A stretch of DNA of 64,000 nucleotides from Rhineura floridana (GCF_030035675.1 NC_084482.1:183183873-183247872), one strand, 5' to 3'; shown: positions 10,220 through 22,579, numbered from the stretch's first letter. A program made the numbers and translations. Notes: generated by a model not told the origin, from the sequence alone.

Positions 10220-11579
10220 AGGTCGCTTAACAGAAGTCTTACTTCCAGCTCCCCAAAACACTACTTTTTTAAAAAAAATAAAAAATAAAACCAATTTAGG
10301 TTCCATATTATTGTTGTTGTTGTTGTTGTTGTTGTTATTGTTATTATTATTGTTTGTTTGTATATGGTGGCGAGGAAGAATCAAATCGCTGCTTTAAAAA
10401 TGGGATAGGTTCAGTCCACCACTCTGGCACCCCGTTCTGAAATGGGGCGCTTTCCCCGTTCAGTTTCAGTGCGGGGGTTTTGCGCGAAGTGTCCCAATGA
10501 GATACAGCCCGGGTGTCATCACGCTGAAGTGGGATCCGGAATTGCTTCTACTCCGGGAACGTGGTGTGCATTCGATTTCCACGTGTAAACCAGATTTCTG
10601 CACCAGTCCGGAGCGAAGGGGAACAGAACAGCAAACGGAATTGTGAAAGACCGGGCCAGAGGTTTTCGGTTTTTCATTGTCACGTGTGGGATAATTCAGA
10701 ATGACCCTCGTCCCCAGGAGAGCTGCTTTTTTTAAAAAAGAGACGTCGAGTCTATCCTGGAACACACAGGTCTCGAGGCCGACTTCTTTGAACAGGATCT
10801 ATATCCTACCCGGAGGGGGGCGACTTAGGATCGCCGTTTACATAAGGAAAGGTAGCGGGGGATCCACACATCCATGCCCGGCATAGGAGGCGACAAAGGA
10901 GAAAATACTTTCTTTGCTTAAACAAGCCTTGTTTCTTTTTGTTTTGGCCTTTCCATCCATTTCCCGAGGCAGGAAGAGATTCGCAAAGGAGGGAGGCAGG
11001 CGATTCATATTCCCTCGAGGACAGGAGACTCTGCCCCGAAAGAACGGCGTTAGCGAACCATTCCGGACGAAGCACCCGTTTCATTTGTTTGGGAGTGTTT
11101 TTTGAAAAGGTGTACGGAGATTTTGCACCGTCTGCCCATTCGTTACAATCCCGTTGCAAAACACAGTCTACCAGTTAGGGGGCAAATGTGAATCGCCCGA
11201 TTTTATTTTTATTTTTTTTAAGTAGAAAATAAATTATGGTTTTGGGGAAAAACAACTATTCAGGCAAGCGATAGAGACAAATTCGGGGCCCTCCCTCCCT
11301 CTCTCCCCGCCCCCAACCAGGCGTCTGCCAACACCCACACCACCAGCTCCTTCGAGTTTTGTGTGTGTTGTGTTTTTGATTTCCCCCCCTCATCTCTGTG
11401 TTTGGGGGGGGAACAGCTTCCGATCTCGATGGCTTCTTTCCATCCCTAGAGGGAGAGAGAAATTCAAAATTAGATGGTGAAGATGATTATTTTTCAAGAT
11501 TGTGTGCAGCTCGAAATTGGAAGCTTAGGCCGGGCCTCTTTCAGCTGTAACGTGTCACCTTTTTTGGAGGAGGGTCCGT
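10220..11579. other. Downstream of FEZF2, no gene recognised
   Basis: A TTG/TTA microsatellite lies at 10309-10360. The remainder is unique sequence with scattered pyrimidine runs and no transposon recognised, which is notable given how repeat-rich the DNA is after 13 kb. It may be constrained regulatory DNA. Confidence 0.4.
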
Positions 11580-12340
11580 CAATTAAGATGCATTTAAGTC
11601 ATTTCGTCAATGACTATTTGTCTCTCTTTCTCTCTCTCTCATTATTATTGTTATTATTATTGTTATTACTATTTTGTAACCCCTGAACGCTAATGAAACG
11701 ATCTCACGCTTGCTTTCTGAGTAATGACCCAAATTAAGAGAGAAAACACAGGCCCTTCAAACCGCATTGTATTAATCATGTAATGATCCACACCAGGCTC
11801 CAGAACTCCTCTTTTTCCCTTTTAAACCAGAATATGGATAATTAAGAGCTTGCATTACCTAAACTTTGCTCCGTCCCCCCCTCCCCGCCCTTTTCACAAA
11901 GCCTCCTAATATGGCAACGGCGATTCTGCCCACAGTACGATTACAGGGGAGCAAACGGAGTTCTGCCTCCCGTCTCTGTGCGTGCTGCTCAATCCAAGCT
12001 GGCCAATGAAAAAGAAAATTAAGCAGGACATCGCAATTGTCTGGGGACAGCTTCATCGGGAGTTCACCTTTCCTCTGGTTAATTGAGTGGTTAAATGCTG
12101 TAAAGCGAGCAAGATGAATAGAAGAGGACTGTTCCGAGTCAGCAGCGGGCAAGTCTACTTGAACTATTCTCAGTGAAGCTCCTCTCTGATCGTTTGTTTC
12201 TCTACCCAGAGCAGGAAGGTGAGAAACTGTCTCAGAGGATCTTTGTAAACATCCCTTCAATTCTCCCTGACTCTAAAATGAGCCTGAAGGGTCAGCATCC
12301 TGATCAAAAATGACGCAAATAAAATTCAATGAGTGGCTAT
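11580..12340. promoter_or_regulatory. Candidate conserved enhancer, 2-2.6 kb downstream of FEZF2
   Basis: This repeat-free non-coding block has many homeobox-like cores (CTAATGAAAC near 11690, TAATGACCCAAATTAAG near 11722, ATTAATCATGTAATGATCC near 11771, GATAATTAAGAG near 11837, GGTTAATTGAG near 12077), a CCAAT box near 12003 and a TTTGT/ACAAAG-type SOX core. It stops abruptly where MITE sequence begins at about 12355. This is inference from texture only. Confidence 0.5.
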
Positions 12341-12354
12341 AAAATTTCTTTAAG

Positions 12355-12565
12355 GCTGCATTCCTATGCACACTGGACATTGACCTGAAGGGGGCTTACT
12401 CCTGAGCGGGAGCCAATAGTATTGCAATGTAAGCAAATAATGCCCAAGCAATTCAAACTAAAGATACTTTTTTACAATTTAATCCTATACATGCCTACTC
12501 AGATGTAAGTCTCACTGAGTTCAATGGGACTTACTCCCAAGTAAGTGAATATAAGACTGCAGCCT
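12355..12565. repeat. Fold-back MITE, 'aatcctatg' family, one or two copies
   Basis: 'CTGCATTCCTATGCACACTG' with 'GGGGCTTACTCCTGAG', then 'AATCCTATACATGCCTACTC' with 'GGGACTTACTCCCAAGTAAG' and 'AGACTGCAGCC', form facing half-sites. The same self-complementary unit is scattered through the window. Confidence 0.6.
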
Positions 12566-13160
12566 CTATCGGGGAATTAATAGAAGATGAACAAATATAG
12601 GGAACAGGTTTTCTAGGCCTTTGGCTGGTATCTGAATTTTGAACACAGGTGCCACCACCATAAGATTTCATGCACAACAAAATACTAATTCATGTTTTCT
12701 CCCTCAATAGCCCTTCTCCTTATTTAATTATTTATGGCACCCCTGCATTCCCAGTAGCAACTCCTTCACAATGAACCCAGCATTAACCTTTATTTGCCAT
12801 TTGCAGGCTGAAGTCCTTCATGAAGCCTAGAATAACACCCTGGGCAAGGGGAGGATGGCCCGGGGGTGGAGAAACTGTTCCTGCCAAGTTGTTCCAATCA
12901 TTTTCTCTTTCCTGTCCAGTTTTCTGCCATTATATAGCATGCTGCGATTTAGATGCCCTAATGCTGTTGTGTGAAACTTTGTGGCTGTTTATGAAACAGT
13001 GGGAGTGTGCTCTGCATGCTTTGATCTGGTACGTTTATATCATTTTCTGATTAAAATATTCAAATGGACAACCAACAGAACGCCAGCTTTAGGGATATTT
13101 AAAACAACAACACATAAGCAGGCACTTATCAGCCAAATGGAATTTCCATGTTAAGAGGCA
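12566..13160. other. Intergenic, nothing recognised
   Basis: No gene or known repeat is seen. Small open frames here lack recognisable domains. Confidence 0.4.
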
Positions 13161-13164
13161 GCAT

Positions 13165-13325
13165 ACAAGTTGCCTTATACTCACAGTCTCTCCAGGCCAA
13201 GTTTCCCTGTGCTGACTGGCAGAGGTCTTTCCTAGCTCTTCTTAACAGCGTTTGCAATGGGAGATGTAAGCCAGGACTTTCTGGGCACCAAGCATGTGCT
13301 CTGCCACTCTGCTATGGCTTATAGG
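13165..13325 (-). repeat. tRNA-derived SINE, family A, degraded
   Basis: 'GTTGCCTTATAC', 'GCTGACTGGCAGAGG' and 'GCATGTGCTCTGCCACTC' keep the order of the reverse-complement SINE seen at 16758-16949. It is strongly diverged. Confidence 0.55.
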
Positions 13326-13756
13326 ACTGCTCTGATGTTGATCCCATTCCTGCGTATATCCTGTGGCCATGCTGGAAACAGCTGCCATGTGGCAATTAAG
13401 AGTGGGCAACTGAGTTTGTTAGGAAAGTGAGTAGCAATTGCTCTAGACTTTGCCCTATTTTCTGTGACCACTTTCCTAGAAAACAAATGAGAGCTGGATT
13501 ATGCAGAATCTGTATCTATATCTGTATCTACGCCTAGATATCTCTATAATGGTTGACAGCGGGAAAGTGTGCTGGCTTTTGAAAAGCAATTTGCTATTCC
13601 ACCCAGTGCACAAGAGGTATGGTGCCTGCTGCAGTTGACACTGCAGGAATGAAAAGAGATCAGATACAATATAACAGAAATTTGACAGTGGCATCAGCTT
13701 CCATAAACAGGACATTTTTCATTAAAAGGAGCCCCCCTCCCATAGCTTTAAATCAA

Positions 13757-13893
13757 GAATGGAGGACCACAGGTGGCCTTCCAGATGTTGTTGCACTCCT
13801 ACTCCCATCAGCCCCAGCCAGCATGGCCAATGACCAGTGCTAATGGGAGCTGCAGTCCAACAACCTCTGAAGGCTCATAGGATCCCCTTGCCT
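13757..13893. repeat. Fold-back MITE, 'actcccatcag' family
   Basis: The left arm 'CCAGATGTTGTTGCACTCC' with 'TACTCCCATCAGCC' pairs with the right arm 'TAATGGGAGCTGCAGTCC' and 'AACAACCTCTGAAGG'. This near-palindrome family recurs at 32027, 43905/45075, 46879, 48174, 50356 and 57956. The shape suggests a non-autonomous DNA transposon. Confidence 0.65.
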
Positions 13894-14079
13894 CCTTTAA
13901 ATGGATGCTAACAATGGAGGAACAGAAGAAGGATCCCCCCATCCCCAGCCAAAGTAGAATCTTAGATCTTACATTTTGATCTTGATCTCTGCATTGTGTG
14001 TCTTTAGAATCCTGCTTAAGGATATGTGGACCACCTGCATCAATTTTTATTACATCACTTCTATGAAAGACATGCGGTG

Positions 14080-14140
14080 CGATCTTCGGCATGCTTACTC
14101 AAAAGTACGTTGCACTGGACGTCAGTGAGACTTAGTCCGT
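14080..14140. repeat. Fragment of 'aatcctatg' MITE
   Basis: 'CATGCTTACTCAAAAGTACG' and 'CAGTGAGACTTAG' resemble the MITE at 12465-12565. It is a short, diverged scrap. Confidence 0.4.
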
Positions 14141-14348
14141 CCTCTTCAGACTACAGACTGATTGAGCAGCAACAAGCTTAGAATCCTTCCCCATTCCTTG
14201 CCAGTGACTCTGAGTACCTTCTTATCAGTGATAATCTGAATGCATTTCACTGTATCTCTTGTCAAAGGTACTTTCATAAACACACACACAAACAGGCAGA
14301 AGTATGGGTCTGGGCTCCCCAAGAAGGCGCAAGATCCTATGCAACAGT

Positions 14349-14760
14349 GCACGGGAGTGGTTCCCAAATGTTGTCCCCCACAGACCACTTGATAATTGCT
14401 GAGGGCCTTGGTGGACAATTTAATTATCTTTAATTCTTTTTCTGCCTGTTGCAGGAATTGTAATGCACTGTTTAATTGCATTTTTATGGCTTCTTTTATT
14501 TCTTATATATATTGTATGACCATTTGAATTTCATAGAATTCAGGTGGTGATATGATGAAACACAATCTAAGAAATAAAAGACACAATAAAAATACAATTA
14601 AAAATCAATATAAATGTTTAATATGTTAGATGTGCTGATGTAATGTGTTAAATGTGCCGTCTCCTGTTTTCAGTCACAAATGCACAGACATACCACAGAC
14701 CACCTGAATGAAACTCGTGGGCCACCAGTGGGTCATGGATGACAGTTCGGGAAGCGCTGG
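14349..14760. mobile_element. hAT-type non-autonomous DNA transposon
   Basis: The ends are inverted: left 'GTGGTTCCCAAATG' with 'CACAGACCACTTG', right 'ACAGACCACCTG' followed by 'CAGTTCGGGAAGCGCTG'. A diverged 8-bp direct repeat flanks it (GTGCACGG and GTGTAGGG, 6 of 8 identical), as expected for hAT. The interior is AT-rich with no transposase. A relative lies at 52503-52790. Confidence 0.6.
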
Positions 14761-14774
14761 TGTAGGGTGTTTAC

Positions 14775-14865
14775 TAGTAACATTTATTTATCTATTTATT
14801 TATTTTATTTATTATTTTATTTATATCCTGCCCTTCCTCCCAGCAGGAGCCCAGGGAGGCAAATC
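14775..14865 (-). repeat. LINE/SINE 3' tail with TTTA run
   Basis: A TTTA/TTATT-rich stretch followed by 'ATATCCTGCCCTTCC' and 'GGAGCCCAGGGAGGC' is the reverse complement of a 3' tail also seen at 52062-52120 and 50868-50905. The parent family is not resolved. Confidence 0.5.
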
Positions 14866-14869
14866 ATAC

Positions 14870-16015
14870 TGTCAGATAGCATTCAGTCTGTTAACCTATA
14901 ATGCATGTAACTTCTGTTAATATCCCTTTGGCCCCATTAAACGCCCAGTCCTTTACATGATGGGAAGTTTATTTTTGACTTTAGTAGGATCTTCACTGGA
15001 TTTAGCTTTCTAGGAAATATTTGCTGTTGCCATGAAGTAACCTTGATTTAACTCCAGCAGTGCTGAATGAAAATGTACACATCAATCATGAAGGGGTTTT
15101 GACTTTGTTTTTAAAACCTCTGCAGAAGATTATGCATACAGTATAGTAACCACTCTATATTTTATGTTCCCAGATAATATGCTGTAGCAAGAGATGGAGG
15201 AGGAGGCTCAGTCTGGATGCAATGAAAAGACAGGACATTATTTTACAATAATTTCATCATATATTCCTTCCTGTATATAAAAAAGCAAAATTTGAAATGA
15301 AGAGGGCTGTAAATACTTTTCAGGATTTAGAAAAGACTAAATGTGGGAGGATTAGAGTGACCCCTACAGTGAGAAGAACTGCTCTAATAGAAATTTAGGA
15401 AGGTAAGTTTCAGGCATTGGGGCAGATGAAGAATTAGAATGATGCAGGGTTTTGCAAAGCACCTCTACATTTGCATCTTTGACTTTGTAAAACAAATCAT
15501 CATTTTTCTCCTAGACTATTTAAGGAGGAAAAAGTGGGTTTCCTTGCCATTCTCCTGCATAACAACATGGGTGTTTTTTTAAAAAATTATGACAACAATC
15601 TTTGCTCTTGTTGAAGTCTATGGCAACATTCCCGTTAATGGCCATGCGGCCAGGATTTTGCACCTAGAAACTTGGCCACAGTTTGGAAGCCTACAGAGGA
15701 GCCTTTTAAGGGATTCAAATGGTGCTACTCCAGCATTTTCTGCCTCAAGCAGGTCTGAAAAAGGATCACTCATTTTGTAGTTTTTAACACTGAGTCCTCA
15801 TCTCTGTTACACCTGGGAAGGTGATATTTCACATGGGGCTGTAATTGCAGAAACTCAAACTAACTGCAGGCACTTCAGTCACAATAGGAGAGGCCACAGC
15901 GCCTACCTCATCACGCTGAGGAGCAGATGGAGGGAGTCTGGCATTTTAACCATGTGCATCCCAGGGCTGGCACATTACTCTCTCATGACAGGAGACGTCT
16001 CAAATACAATGTATG
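14870..16015. other. Intergenic, nothing recognised
   Basis: The DNA is AT-rich and unique-looking. Open frames are short and lack domains. Confidence 0.4.
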
Positions 16016-16017
16016 CC

Positions 16018-16328
16018 TGTGGGGTCCCCAGCGTGGTGATGCGGCACCCTCAGACACTCTCGATGGTACCAGCCAAGGCCCCTGTGCCTCCCATTAAAAA
16101 TGTGGGTGCATGTTGGTTGTCTGAGGGGTGGATGGGATGTTGCCTACTTTTTGCCAGTGTTTTATTTTTTAGGGGTGTGTGTGTTGTGCATTGGTGTTTT
16201 CCCAGTTGGGGGCAAGGGGAAAGACCATTGCTAGTTTTTCTCTGGTGACCTCAGTATTTTGTGGTGCTTGTGACAGTTTCAGAGATTTTCAAATGTGCCC
16301 CTGGGCCCAAAAAGGTTGGGGTCCCCAT
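16018..16328. mobile_element. Probable hAT-type MITE
   Basis: The left end 'TGGGGTCCCCAGCGTGGTGA' and right end 'AAAAAGGTTGGGGTCCCCA' are inverted and carry the 'GGGGTCCCCA' signature. The interior has no coding capacity. No clear target duplication was found. Confidence 0.5.
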
Positions 16329-16757
16329 GACTCAGACAGGCAACAGCTCTCCAAAGTCTCAGGCAGAAGTCTGTCCTAGGCAGGGCTGACCCTAAGCAGA
16401 GGGAAGTAGCTGATTTAGGATGTCATGAAATGGCAGCAAATTGTTAGGTTTTTAAAACATTATTACTACTATTAGCAGTAATTATTACTATTGCTACTGT
16501 TCAGAGATTCTTCTGGGATTTTCTGTCTCAGGTGCTAAAAGAACATAGCACGCCATCTAAAATCAATTTCTAAGTCTGGTAATATAAAGATGGCCTGTTT
16601 TCTCCTGATTTGACCTATCAAGAAATTGATGTGTTTCGCCTAAGAATGGAGACAGACCTGGGTAACAGTCGGTGTCTGTGTTAGCAGCAATTGGGTATCA
16701 GTCAGTGTTAATCCTATTTGTTCCCATGTCCCTTGATAGGAACACAGGAACTTGATA

Positions 16758-16949
16758 GGAACATAGGAAGCTGCCTTACACCAAGTCAGACCATTGGTCC
16801 AGCTCGCTTAGTATTGTCCACACTGACTGGCACCAGATCTCCAGGATTCCAGAGAGAGTTCTCTCCCAGCCTGACCTGGAGCTGCTGGGGGTGGAACCTG
16901 GAACCTTCTGCATGCAAAGCAAGTGCTCTACCACTGAGCTGCAGCCCTT
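16758..16949 (-). repeat. tRNA-derived SINE, family A
   Basis: This well-preserved reverse-strand copy begins 'GGAACATAGGAAGCTGCCTT' and runs through 'GTCAGACCATTGGTCC' and 'TTCTGCATGCAAAGCAAG' to 'CTCTACCACTGAGCTGCAG'. The last part is the tRNA box A region read in reverse; 'GGTGGAACC' is near box B. Confidence 0.8.
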
Positions 16950-17591
16950 GCCACACCTACATAGCACCAAAAAAGAGCCGCATGTGAATATCTGCTACCT
17001 CCTTCCCCATTCCATCTTACCACTGACCAGATGTTGATTCCATGGCATCAAGGTCAGCCAAACCAACAAACAACCCCCACCCTTTAATTGCTCTGATGAA
17101 GAGTTCTGGAGACCCCAAATGCTTGCATGCTGATTTATTATATTTAGGTTGGCCTAAAAAAGGTGCTGTCCTAATATGGATCTTGGAATATTTCTTATGG
17201 GCCAATGTTGCCCCCTTTGCTTTCTTTTTTCTTTTTGCCAGCCTTAAGTACTTTGCACTGTGACCTGGGCAGGAGGGCATCATTTTCTGTTCCAAATCAG
17301 GCAGCAAAATGTTTTGGGCTGCATTTAAAGCAAACAAACCTGGAGAATGCTGTAATGCTGTGTCTGGTCATGCAAATTCATCTCCATCTGTGAATCTGTA
17401 AATATGAGGCTTCGGCCTTAAGAAAGTCAGACAAATATTTATATCAACAGCAGAGCATGGGGGACAGTGAAGTCAAGTGAGTAGGGTTCAAGAGGGGAAC
17501 TGCATCTCCTCTGTTTTTCTTTATCACATCATCAGGTCAAATTTAGTCCAGCCCAATGAGGTCTGAGGTCAGCTGTCAATAAACCATAAGC
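16950..17591. other. Intergenic, nothing recognised
   Basis: No gene or repeat family is recognised between the SINE and the MITE half that follows. Confidence 0.4.
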
Positions 17592-17870
17592 CAGGGGTGA
17601 GGAGCCTCAGACCTCCAGGCCTCTCTATCTGGCCCTTGGAACTCCCCCCCTCAGGCCACACCTCTCACTAGCCCTCCTTTCCAGAACCCCCTGACTGTGT
17701 TTGCCTGGCTAGAATGTGTCCTTGAACTCTAATCATGCCTTTTGCTTGTCTCAGTGGAGGACAGAGAGGGTGTGAGTAAAGGTGTGTAGAAACTAGCCCA
17801 CTGAACAAAGGTCAAATTTATGTTAATTGCCCCACCCACTTTTGCCTCTGGCCCTGCCCACCATTGTAAT
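17592..17870. repeat. MITE, left portion (split by copia element 1)
   Basis: It begins CAGGGGTGAGGAGCC and runs through 'CCACTTTTGCCTCTGGCCC' to 'GCCCACCATT', then stops at the copia LTR. The rest of the MITE resumes at 29351 and ends TTTCCTCACCCCTG, an inverted match to the left end. A less interrupted relative lies at 58461-58852. Confidence 0.7.
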
Positions 17871-18360
17871 TGTTATGTAAATTTGTATAAATGAGCAGAG
17901 ATTGTCAATGGTCTGAGATGCACATGTGCCAGTGTGTGCACTCACCTAAGTAGCAGGCTTTTACCCTGCATTGAGATCACTGAGACTTAAGATTTAATAA
18001 AATAAGAAAAACTACTTTATTTATAGAAATACTTAGTAGATAGAAAAGGCATACCTAGTTCTAACTAACTAACTAAGTTGGAGACATAGTGCCCAGACGT
18101 GGGTATTGCCCTCATGGCTCAGGAGAAAGAGCAAAGACAAAGATGTCTCCTCTCTCGGACAGTCAAAGAAGAGAAGGGAGAAAGGGTTGAAGGAGGAGGG
18201 GCAGATAAGCTTCCCTAAGCATATCAGTCTGCGAGGAAAGGAAGTCAGTCAGAGCATCACAGGTAAAGGTAGTCAAACCTAGCCATCTGGAGGACCATAA
18301 CTCTATCTGGAACATAAACAAAAGAACAAAACAGGAGTTGCTCTTGCCCCACTTCCAACA
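17871..18360 (-). repeat. Copia element 1, 3' LTR
   Basis: The 490-bp LTR starts TGTTATG and ends TTCCAACA on the + strand. A purine tract lies next to it in element orientation (reverse complement of CCCCTTCTC at 18361). Its outer end belongs to the 'TGTTxTGTAAATT' subfamily shared with the solo LTR at 21052. Confidence 0.85.
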
Positions 18361-19934
18361 CCCCTTCTCAATGAGTGTTTGGTTCAGCCCACAAGGTTCA
18401 TCTTGTCTTGCAGCTTGCAATGTCTGACTTTGCCCAGCACCTTCATGAGAGTGTCTGCAGTCATGTCTTCTGTTGGACAATACTCCATCTCTGTGGTAGG
18501 TATCTCTAATGAAATGGTGCTTCATGTCTATGTGCTTGGTTTGTGAACTCACCCCTTCTGACTCCATGAGTCTGATGCACCCTTGGTTGTCCTCATGCAT
18601 CACAACAGGCCCAGGTATAGAGATGCCTAAATCTTTAAACATTTCAAACAGCCACATCAACTGTCTGCTTGCTTCAGAAGCTGACACATAATCTGCTTCT
18701 GTGGAAGAGAGGGCTACAGTCTCTTGTTTCTTATTTGCCCAGCTGATCACTGAATTTCCATAACAGAAGATGTTTCCACTGGTGGATTTTCGATCTGTAG
18801 TGTCTTTAGCCCAATCAGCATCTGCACATCCCACTAGTTTGGGATCTCGGGTAGCTGCTAACTTCAGTTTCATGGTTGCAGTGCTCTTCAGGTATCTCAC
18901 TATTGTCTTGATTGTTTCCCAGTCTTTCTTGGTTGGCAAGCTGGTTTTTCTGCACAGGTATCCCACTGCTACCTTCATATCTAGTCTGCTAACAGGGCTG
19001 ATATACAGTTTTCTGATGGTTATGTGTAGCTCTCATGGTCTTCCCATGCTTGTTTGTTCTGGTCTGGTTTCAGGTATCCTACTTCCGTTGGAGAAGGTGC
19101 TGGATGTGCACCCTTCAGTCCTAGACTCTTGAGAAGGTGTTGGATCTTTTGTTTTTAATTCAGCAAGAAGGATCCATCATCTTCTCTTTCAATTTGTATT
19201 CCAAGATAGTGAGTGACATCACCTAGGCACTTCACTTCAACCTCCTTGTTGAGATGATTCTCTAGTTGTTGCTTGTCCAGTGGGTCTTGATAAGCCAACA
19301 GTAGATCATCAACATAAATCAGTAAGTAAGTCCATCTATTGTTCTTGAATCTGCTGTACAAGCATGGCTCTGCTCTGCCTTGTACAAAGCCTTCTTTCAA
19401 GAGCATTTTGCTCAGTTTCTCATTTCAGGCTCTGGCAGCCTGTTTAAGTCCTTAGATGGATTTTTGAAGTTTACACACTAGGGTTTCTTTTCCTGGAACT
19501 TCAAACCCTGGTTGTTGTTGCATGTAGATTCCCTCTTCTATTTCTCCATGCAAAAATACTGTTTTTATATTCATGTGCTCCACCTGCATTTTCTTGTTAG
19601 CAGCAACACTCAGAAGAGTTCTGATAGTTGCATATTTGACTACGGGAGCAAATGTTTCATGGTAGTCTTGTCCATATTTTTGAGAGTATCCTTTGGCTAC
19701 TAGTCTTGCCTTGTATCTCTCAACATTTCCTTCAGCATCTGACTTTTTCTTGAATATCCACTTGCAGCCTACAGTTTTCCTTCCTTGAGGAAGCTTGGTC
19801 AGTGTCCAAGTTTTATTCTTGTCTAGAGCTCCCAGCTCTTCCGTGGCTGCCTGCCTCCACCTCTCAGCTTCAGCTTTGGGTAAGGCTTCAATTTATTTCC
19901 AGGTCTCTGGTTCTGGAAGTTCATCTCTCACGAG

Positions 19935-20226
19935 TAGGGCCTAAGAATGATTCTGTATCTTTAAGAGAAGAGAAAATTCAGCCAAGTGCAGGTTTTCTTG
20001 CAACATTGTAATGCTGCACAACTTTTACAGATACCAAAGACCTCTTGGAGGCTGGGCCTGGCAACCAAGAGGTCTTCTGTATCTTTAAAAGTTGTGCAAG
20101 GGGAAGGGAGAATTTCACCTTGTGGTTTTTCCCATTACAGTGTTGCAAGAAAACCTGCACTTGGCTGTATTTTCTCTTCTCTTAAAGATACAGAATCATT
20201 CTCAGGCCCTGAGCCTGGCAACCCTA
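19935..20226. mobile_element. hAT-type MITE inside copia element 1
   Basis: The 292-bp element has a perfect 8-bp target duplication, CTCACGAG (19927-19934 and 20227-20234), and TAGGG ends. The arms are long and inverted: 'AGAATGATTCTGTATCTTTA' and 'GTGCAGGTTTTCTTGCAAC' recur on the opposite strand at the far end. A second inverted pair lies in the middle ('GCACAACTTTTA...' against 'TAAAAGTTGTGC'). The related copy at 37.7 kb has an uninterrupted target site. Confidence 0.85.
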
Positions 20227-21051
20227 CTCACGAGGTAAGCAAGTCTGTTTGGTGGTACACCTCTGTTGGTGCATTCAGAGCGTCTGGGTGCTGATGCTTC
20301 GGCTGCTCCTTCTGGCTCTGTTGCCTCTTGTGGCTCAGACTCCTAGCCTTCCTCTGCAGGTGTATTATTGTTACACCTTCTTTTGTGGAAGAATAACTCA
20401 GCTTCTTCTTCAATTTCACTGTCATCTGTTTGGTGTGGAGCTCCTTCTGGTTGGTGTGCGCACTTTCCTTCATCAAAGTGGACAGCTCTGTATACTCCAA
20501 CTTTGCAAGTTTTGGGATCTATGACTCGGTATCCCTTCTGCATTTAAAATATCCAATGAATATTACTTCCTTGGCAGTGTTGTCAAATTTTGACCTCTTT
20601 TGTTTCGGGATGTGCACAAAGGCCTTGCACCCGAATACACGAAGGTGAGACATGCTTGGTGTCTGATCATGCCATAGTTCAAATGGTATTATGTTGGTTG
20701 TAGATGAAGAAAGTTGGTTCTGCAGATAGGTGGCAGTAACTGCTGCTTCTCCCCAGTACTTCTGTGATAACTGTGCATCTTCCAAGAAGGAATTAATCAT
20801 CTGTCCAAGGGTCCTGTTCATGCGTTCCACAACCCTGTTCTGTTCCAGACTGCAAACAACTATAGTCTGGTGCTCTATGCCTTCCTCACGAAGACGGTCT
20901 TGCATAGCCCTGGACACATATTCTCCTCCATTGTCAGATCTTATGATCTGTGGCTTTCTGCCAAATTTATTGGACACAATTCTGATATAGTCCTTCAATT
21001 TTTGAAGTGATTTTTCTCTTTTAGCAGATACATTGTAGTATAGCTTGAGTA

Positions 21052-21550
21052 TGTTGGAAGTGGGGCAAGAGCAATTCCTGTTTTGTTCTTTTGTTTATGT
21101 TTCAGAAGGGAGATAGAGTTAGGGTCCTCCAGATGGCTAGGCTTGACTACCTTTACCTGTGATGTTCTGACTGACGTCCTTCCGTCATTAGACTGATAAT
21201 CATAAGAGAGCTTATCTGCCCCTCCTCCTATCGCCCTTTCCCTCTTCTTTCCTTTGACTGTCCGAGAGAGAGGAGACACCTTTGTCTCTGCTCTCTCCCT
21301 CCTAAGCCATGAGGGCAACTCCCAAACCTGGGCATTGCACCTCCAACTTAGTTAGTTAGAACTAGGTATCCCTTTCCTGTCTACTATGTATTTCTATAAA
21401 TAAAGTAGCTTTTCTTTTTTTACTAAGTCTTAAGTCTCAGTCATCTCAATGCACGGCAAAGCCTGCTATTTAGGTAAAAACACACAGTGGCACACACACA
21501 TCTCAGACCATTGACAATTTCTGCTAATATTTATACGAATTTACACAACA
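21052..21550 (+). mobile_element. Ty1/copia solo LTR inside copia element 1
   Basis: The 499-bp LTR starts TGTTGGAAG and ends ACACAACA, with a perfect 5-bp duplication GAGTA (21047-21051 and 21551-21555). It lies in the opposite orientation to its host, inside the integrase region. It belongs to the same family and end-subfamily as the host's own LTR, so this was a later jump by a relative. Confidence 0.9.
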
Positions 21551-21802
21551 GAGTAATCTAGAAAAGTCTGCATGTATAAATTTCCACCCTGGGATGGCAC
21601 ATTCATGGGCCCACAAATGTCAGTGTGAATTAATCCTAGAGGCATTTTGGTTTTCCTTTCACTTTTCTTAGGAAATTTTGGTTTCACACTTTTCGTCTTT
21701 ATACAGCACTCACACCTTTCTGTTCATTTGCATTGTCCCATTTTAATGCCTCTTGCCAAATTCTCTTTCTCTAGAGAACTAACTCTGGCTAAGCTGGCAT
21801 GT

Positions 21803-22466
21803 TGTGATGCGTCCTTCCCTGGCTCTCCCTGTCAGGTTCCTACCTGCTCGTGGTTACTGCCTGTCTCTAGGCACCACCAGGGACTCCACCAGTCTGGACC
21901 GCACTCTCTTATGGTTTACCTATCCGCTCTAGCACAGATCTCAACAGATCCCCCTGCTAGGCAACCACCAGTAACGTCCCAATACTAGTATTCCCAGAGA
22001 CTCTGAATACTGGTATTGTTATTCTCTTCACCGCTGCCACCATTTGTTACAGTTCCCCTTCAGCCTTGGTCATTACCTTACCCTCCCTTCTGGTCTGTGA
22101 AACCCCAGCCAAGGATCAGGCCTTTGGTAAACCAAATTAAGTATTGATTAAAGATAACAAAGCTAATAAGATTAACAAGATTTCTTCTTAAGGCACATAA
22201 GCATATGGTTTTACTCAATACTAATCCGAACTCCACCTCCCTCCTGGTAAACAACTCTCTAAACCCCACCAAACAATCCACTCTTTCTCTTCTCCCCCCA
22301 GATTCCACTCTCACTCTTCCTTTCATACATTCAACCATTTTAAACACTCAGCCAATCATCTCGCATTCTACTGCCCATTCACTCCCCCTCCTCTTTCACT
22401 CCACTTACCATGTATCTTCTAAAACAACAACACTTACCATATATACATTAATATAGGAACATCACA
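21803..22466 (-). repeat. Gmr1-type gypsy, 3' LTR
   Basis: This LTR is 664 bp. In element orientation the sequence just before it is a G-rich polypurine tract (reverse complement of TTTCCCCCCCCTTA at 22467). It is nearly identical to the partner at 27281. Confidence 0.9.
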
Positions 22467-22579
22467 TTTCCCCCCCCTTAAACAACAGCAGAGTATTATT
22501 CCTGTTCCAGGATTTATACGTCACGTTAACAATTAAAAGTCTCTATGGGGAAAATGTCTTTCTTTGTTCCTCCGTCTGG

